The position numbers and the translations under genes were made by a program. Of a stretch of DNA of 64,000 nt, positions 61,626 through 64,000 are shown in pieces. Positions within the stretch are counted from its first letter, which is position 1; every line of letters begins with the position of its first letter. The stretch is from Sphingobacterium lactis (GTDB taxonomy: Bacteria > Bacteroidota > Bacteroidia > Sphingobacteriales > Sphingobacteriaceae). The notes under the pieces were generated by a model. The model ran no database searches and was not told the origin of the DNA. It worked only from the letters and a program-made list of their open reading frames with translations. The DNA is taken from NCBI RefSeq assembly GCF_011046555.1, contig NZ_CP049246.1, forward strand, positions 3,100,001-3,164,000, written 5' to 3'.

Positions 61626-63161
61626 ATGAGTTCTGAACAAAATAAAGTAGCCCTATTGATCCTGGACGGACTAGGCTACGGTAAAAAAGATAATTCAAAC
61701 GCTGTTTTAGCTGCAGATACCCCATTTTTAGATGAACTGCTTGCAACCTATCCTAACTCCAAACTTGAAGCATCCGGTGAAGCTGTCGGTCTGCCTGAAG
61801 GGCAAATGGGCAACTCCGAGGTTGGCCATATGAACCTGGGCGCAGGTCGTATCGTCTATCAAGAATTGGGTCGAATCAATAAGGCTGCTCGCGATGGTGT
61901 CTTCAATGAGGATGCAACGATACAGAGCGCTTTTGACTACGCAAAAGCCAATGGTAAGAAAGTACATTTCATCGGTTTATTATCCGATGGTGGTGTCCAT
62001 GCACATATCAATCACCTGAAGTCACTTTGTGATGCAGCTAAGCACGCCAACCTGACTGACGAACAAGTTTTTATACATGCCTTCCTGGACGGCCGTGATA
62101 CCGATCCGAATGGTGGTGTAGGTTATGTCCAAGCGCTTGAAGAGCACCTCACCCATTCCGTAGGAACCATTGCATCGGCCATCGGCCGGTATTATGCCAT
62201 GGACCGTGATAATCGTTGGGAGCGCGTGAAAGAAGCGTATGATCTCTTGACGAAAGGAATCGGTACGGCATCAAATAACCTGTTAGCTTCCATCGAACAA
62301 TCCTATGCTGATGGCGTAACGGATGAATTCGTTAAACCTATTGTAATGGTAGATGCGGACGGCAAGCCAAAAGCAAAAATTGAGGATGGCGATGTGGTCA
62401 TCTGTTTCAATTTCCGGACAGACCGAGGTCGTGAAATCACCTTGGCACTTACACAACAGGCTTTCCCAGATTATGATATGTACCCCTTATCGTTGTATTA
62501 TGTGACGATGACGGCCTATGACGATACCTTCCAGAACATTAAAGTGATCTTCCATAAGGACAATCTTTCCCAAACTTTGGGCGAAACTCTTTCCGAACAA
62601 GGAAAATCACAGGTGCGTATTGCTGAGACAGAGAAATATCCACATGTTACCTTTTTCTTCTCCGGTGGCCGCGAAGAGCAATTCCCTGGTGAGAGAAGAC
62701 TGCTGGTACCATCTCCTAAAGTGGCGACGTATGACCTGCAACCCGAAATGAGTGCATATACCATCGCAGATACCATCTGTAAAGATATGGTGGAAAATGG
62801 ACCGGATTTTATCTGTTTGAACTTTGCCAATCCGGATATGGTTGGACATACGGGTGTTTTTGAGGCCGTTGTAAAAGCTGTCGAAACTGTAGATGCTTGC
62901 ACAAGACGCGTGGTGGAAACGGGTATCCAAAATGGTTACTCCTTTATTATCCTTGCCGACCATGGTAATTCCGAATTTATGTTGAATGATGACGGTTCGG
63001 TCAATACCGCTCATACGACCAACTTGGTGCCGTGTATCTTGATCGACAAGGACTTCAAACACATCAAGGATGGAAAATTAGGCGATATCGCACCGACAGT
63101 ATTGCAAATGCTCCATCTTCCGATCCCAACCGAAATGACAGGCAATGTATTGGTCTATTAG
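61626..63161 (+). CDS. gpmI: Phosphoglycerate mutase, 2,3-bisphosphoglycerate-independent
   Basis: 511 residues from MSSEQNKVALLILDG, the standard start and length. The alkaline-phosphatase-like fold is shown by LDGLGYGKK near the N-terminus, MGNSEVGHMNLGAG with nucleophile Ser64, the FIHAFLDGRDTDP loop, CLNFANPDMVGHTG and ADHGNSEFM, which together hold both manganese sites. The enzyme interconverts 3- and 2-phosphoglycerate in glycolysis. The next lipoprotein gene overlaps its end by 17 bases. Confidence 0.95.
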   Translation: MSSEQNKVALLILDGLGYGKKDNSNAVLAADTPFLDELLATYPNSKLEASGEAVGLPEGQMGNSEVGHMNLGAGRIVYQELGRINKAARDGVFNEDATIQSAFDYAKANGKKVHFIGLLSDGGVHAHINHLKSLCDAAKHANLTDEQVFIHAFLDGRDTDPNGGVGYVQALEEHLTHSVGTIASAIGRYYAMDRDNRWERVKEAYDLLTKGIGTASNNLLASIEQSYADGVTDEFVKPIVMVDADGKPKAKIEDGDVVICFNFRTDRGREITLALTQQAFPDYDMYPLSLYYVTMTAYDDTFQNIKVIFHKDNLSQTLGETLSEQGKSQVRIAETEKYPHVTFFFSGGREEQFPGERRLLVPSPKVATYDLQPEMSAYTIADTICKDMVENGPDFICLNFANPDMVGHTGVFEAVVKAVETVDACTRRVVETGIQNGYSFIILADHGNSEFMLNDDGSVNTAHTTNLVPCILIDKDFKHIKDGKLGDIAPTVLQMLHLPIPTEMTGNVLVY

Positions 63162-63708
63162 TCTTAAAAATATAATCCAAGGGGCAGCAGCAGTTCTTAT
63201 TGCTGCTGTTTTTTCGGGTTGCCAATCAGCAGATAAGGCAAATACCGAAAAAAAGGAACATGCCCGTTATTTTGACCTGCCCTCCTATTTCCAACAGGAA
63301 ATTGATTCCCTGGCTAAAGCGAATCCGAAGATCAATAAAACAGTAATGAAGGACGATAAGGAAGAAACCAAGCAGGTGCATATCAAGGATTGGACCACAG
63401 AGCTATCAAGCTTTCAATCCATCGACCTGAATAAACCCGCTTATGAAGGCCATATCAAAACCGATACTATAGATCAGGTTATTCAGTACAGTTTTACCGA
63501 TCCAGAACTGGACCTCTCCTGCGTCCGCATCAAAATGGATCCTTCAGGAAAGCCCTTATTGATCTCCATTGAGAAGCACGTGAAGAACACCTTATATGGA
63601 ACGACAGAATTCTTGGTGTATGAAAAAGATAGCTTCTATTTGGTGGAAAAGAATCAGGCTGTACGCGTGATGGGTGATAATTATTATAAAGTGCAGGGGG
63701 AGTTTTAA
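63145..63708 (+). CDS. Lipoprotein of unknown function
   Basis: 187 residues. A hydrophobic leader ends at AAVFSGC, a lipobox with Cys26. The rest is a compact beta-rich chain with no catalytic motif I can see; KADTIDQV-like and ELDLSCVRIKMDPSGKPLLI segments suggest a small globular domain. Its start overlaps gpmI by 17 bases, so it is translated from the gpmI mRNA. I do not recognise the family. Confidence 0.72.
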   Translation: MYWSISLKNIIQGAAAVLIAAVFSGCQSADKANTEKKEHARYFDLPSYFQQEIDSLAKANPKINKTVMKDDKEETKQVHIKDWTTELSSFQSIDLNKPAYEGHIKTDTIDQVIQYSFTDPELDLSCVRIKMDPSGKPLLISIEKHVKNTLYGTTEFLVYEKDSFYLVEKNQAVRVMGDNYYKVQGEF

Positions 63709-63752
63709 CATTACCCCTTGATGAACGAGAAATTAAGCAATCCAGAAGATAG

Positions 63753-63789
63753 CAATAAAAAATCCCAGCATGGCTGGGATTTTTTATTG
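63753..63789. terminator. Bidirectional terminator between the lipoprotein gene and apt
   Basis: A 17-bp perfect stem (63753-63769 with 63773-63789) around ATG, with A and T runs in the outer part. Confidence 0.9.
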
Positions 63790-63802
63790 ATGTATCTTTT
63801 TC

Positions 63803-64000
63803 CTAATCGTAATGGATCAGCGAAATGATCTTATCGGAGAATCGCGTCAATCGGCCTGCGCTCTGCAGAAAATCCAAACTGATCACAAAGGAATAGGCAG
63901 CAATTTCACCACCCAACTTCTCCACGAGCTTACTTGCCGCTACGACGGTTCCACCGGTAGCCAAGAGGTCATCGTGCATCAGTACTTTGGTACCTTCTTG
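63803..64000 (-). CDS. apt: Adenine phosphoribosyltransferase, C-terminal part
   Basis: 65 codons and a stop are visible; the N-terminus is outside the window. [20 protein letters not shown] is the PRPP-binding motif of Apt and the ending SLIHYD is typical. The enzyme salvages adenine to AMP. Only the last third or so is present. Confidence 0.88.
   Translation of the reverse strand, partial: QEGTKVLMHDDLLATGGTVVAASKLVEKLGGEIAAYSFVISLDFLQSAGRLTRFSDKIISLIHYD

Overview
The window looks like chromosomal DNA from a member of the Bacteroidota, most likely family Sphingobacteriaceae (Sphingobacterium or Pedobacter type). The signs are a SusD-type nutrient-uptake lipoprotein with DUF4302 lipoproteins, Bacteroidota-type promoters (TAnnTTTG -7 boxes in front of many genes), the futalosine menaquinone route (mqnA, mqnE), DUF3575, DUF4783 and DUF423 proteins, RNase Y, and a YbiT-like ABC-F protein. 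I see no prophage, integrase, insertion sequence, CRISPR array, rRNA or tRNA. Most of it is housekeeping chromosome with short accessory patches.

Layout. 1-4.5 kb: end of a SusC/SusD-type uptake locus (SusD fragment, HExxH lipoprotein, two DUF4302 lipoproteins) closed by a strong terminator. 4.6-8 kb, minus strand: mqo, then a TPP riboswitch controlling a PnuC-family transporter (so probably the thiamine transporter PnuT) that is translationally coupled to an acyl-CoA-dehydrogenase-fold flavoprotein. 8.1-13 kb: fabG, a duplicated terminator segment, a LuxE-like protein, a YpfJ-like peptidase, PhnA, a rhodanese-thioredoxin fusion and DUF423. 13-18.7 kb, minus strand: mqnE, a histidine phosphatase and mqnA in one operon, an MsbA-like exporter and a LacI-family regulator. 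19.2-21.8 kb: aminotransferase, tyrA and a frameshifted GNAT gene. 21.8-25.1 kb: a LURP-one-like protein, a phosphodiesterase-alkaline phosphatase fusion and a small membrane protein. 25.2-32.7 kb, minus strand: a two-component system followed by a heavy-metal RND efflux operon; both promoters carry the same direct-repeat motif. 32.8-39.2 kb, minus strand: pheT, a coiled-coil protein, zapA, a 6S-like RNA, rny, and further upstream a methyltransferase.

39.3-49.7 kb: a HAD phosphatase, a DUF3575 protein, trxB with an exonuclease, a 0.68 kb intergenic stretch holding a large inverted repeat, pyrE with an SRPBCC protein, a NUDIX hydrolase, NhaC and AgcS transporters with a 29-residue hydrophobic ORF between them, and a lipoprotein. 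50-58.5 kb: an ABC-F protein with one degenerate ATP site, a small AAA ATPase, a GNAT, an ABC system whose permease is fused to an M1-type peptidase, and an unknown membrane protein. 58.5-64 kb: M48 peptidase, plsY, nadC and DUF4783 on the minus strand, gpmI and a lipoprotein on the plus strand, and the end of apt.

The observations I rate highest are the riboswitch-controlled PnuT-flavoenzyme pair with a hairpin over the start codon, the shared operator-like repeats of the two-component/efflux locus, the 134-bp inverted repeat with 11-bp tandem units, the 29-residue ORF with its own perfect terminator, and several promoters so close to the start codon that the mRNA should be leaderless or nearly so. 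All functions come from reading motifs by eye; no database search was run.
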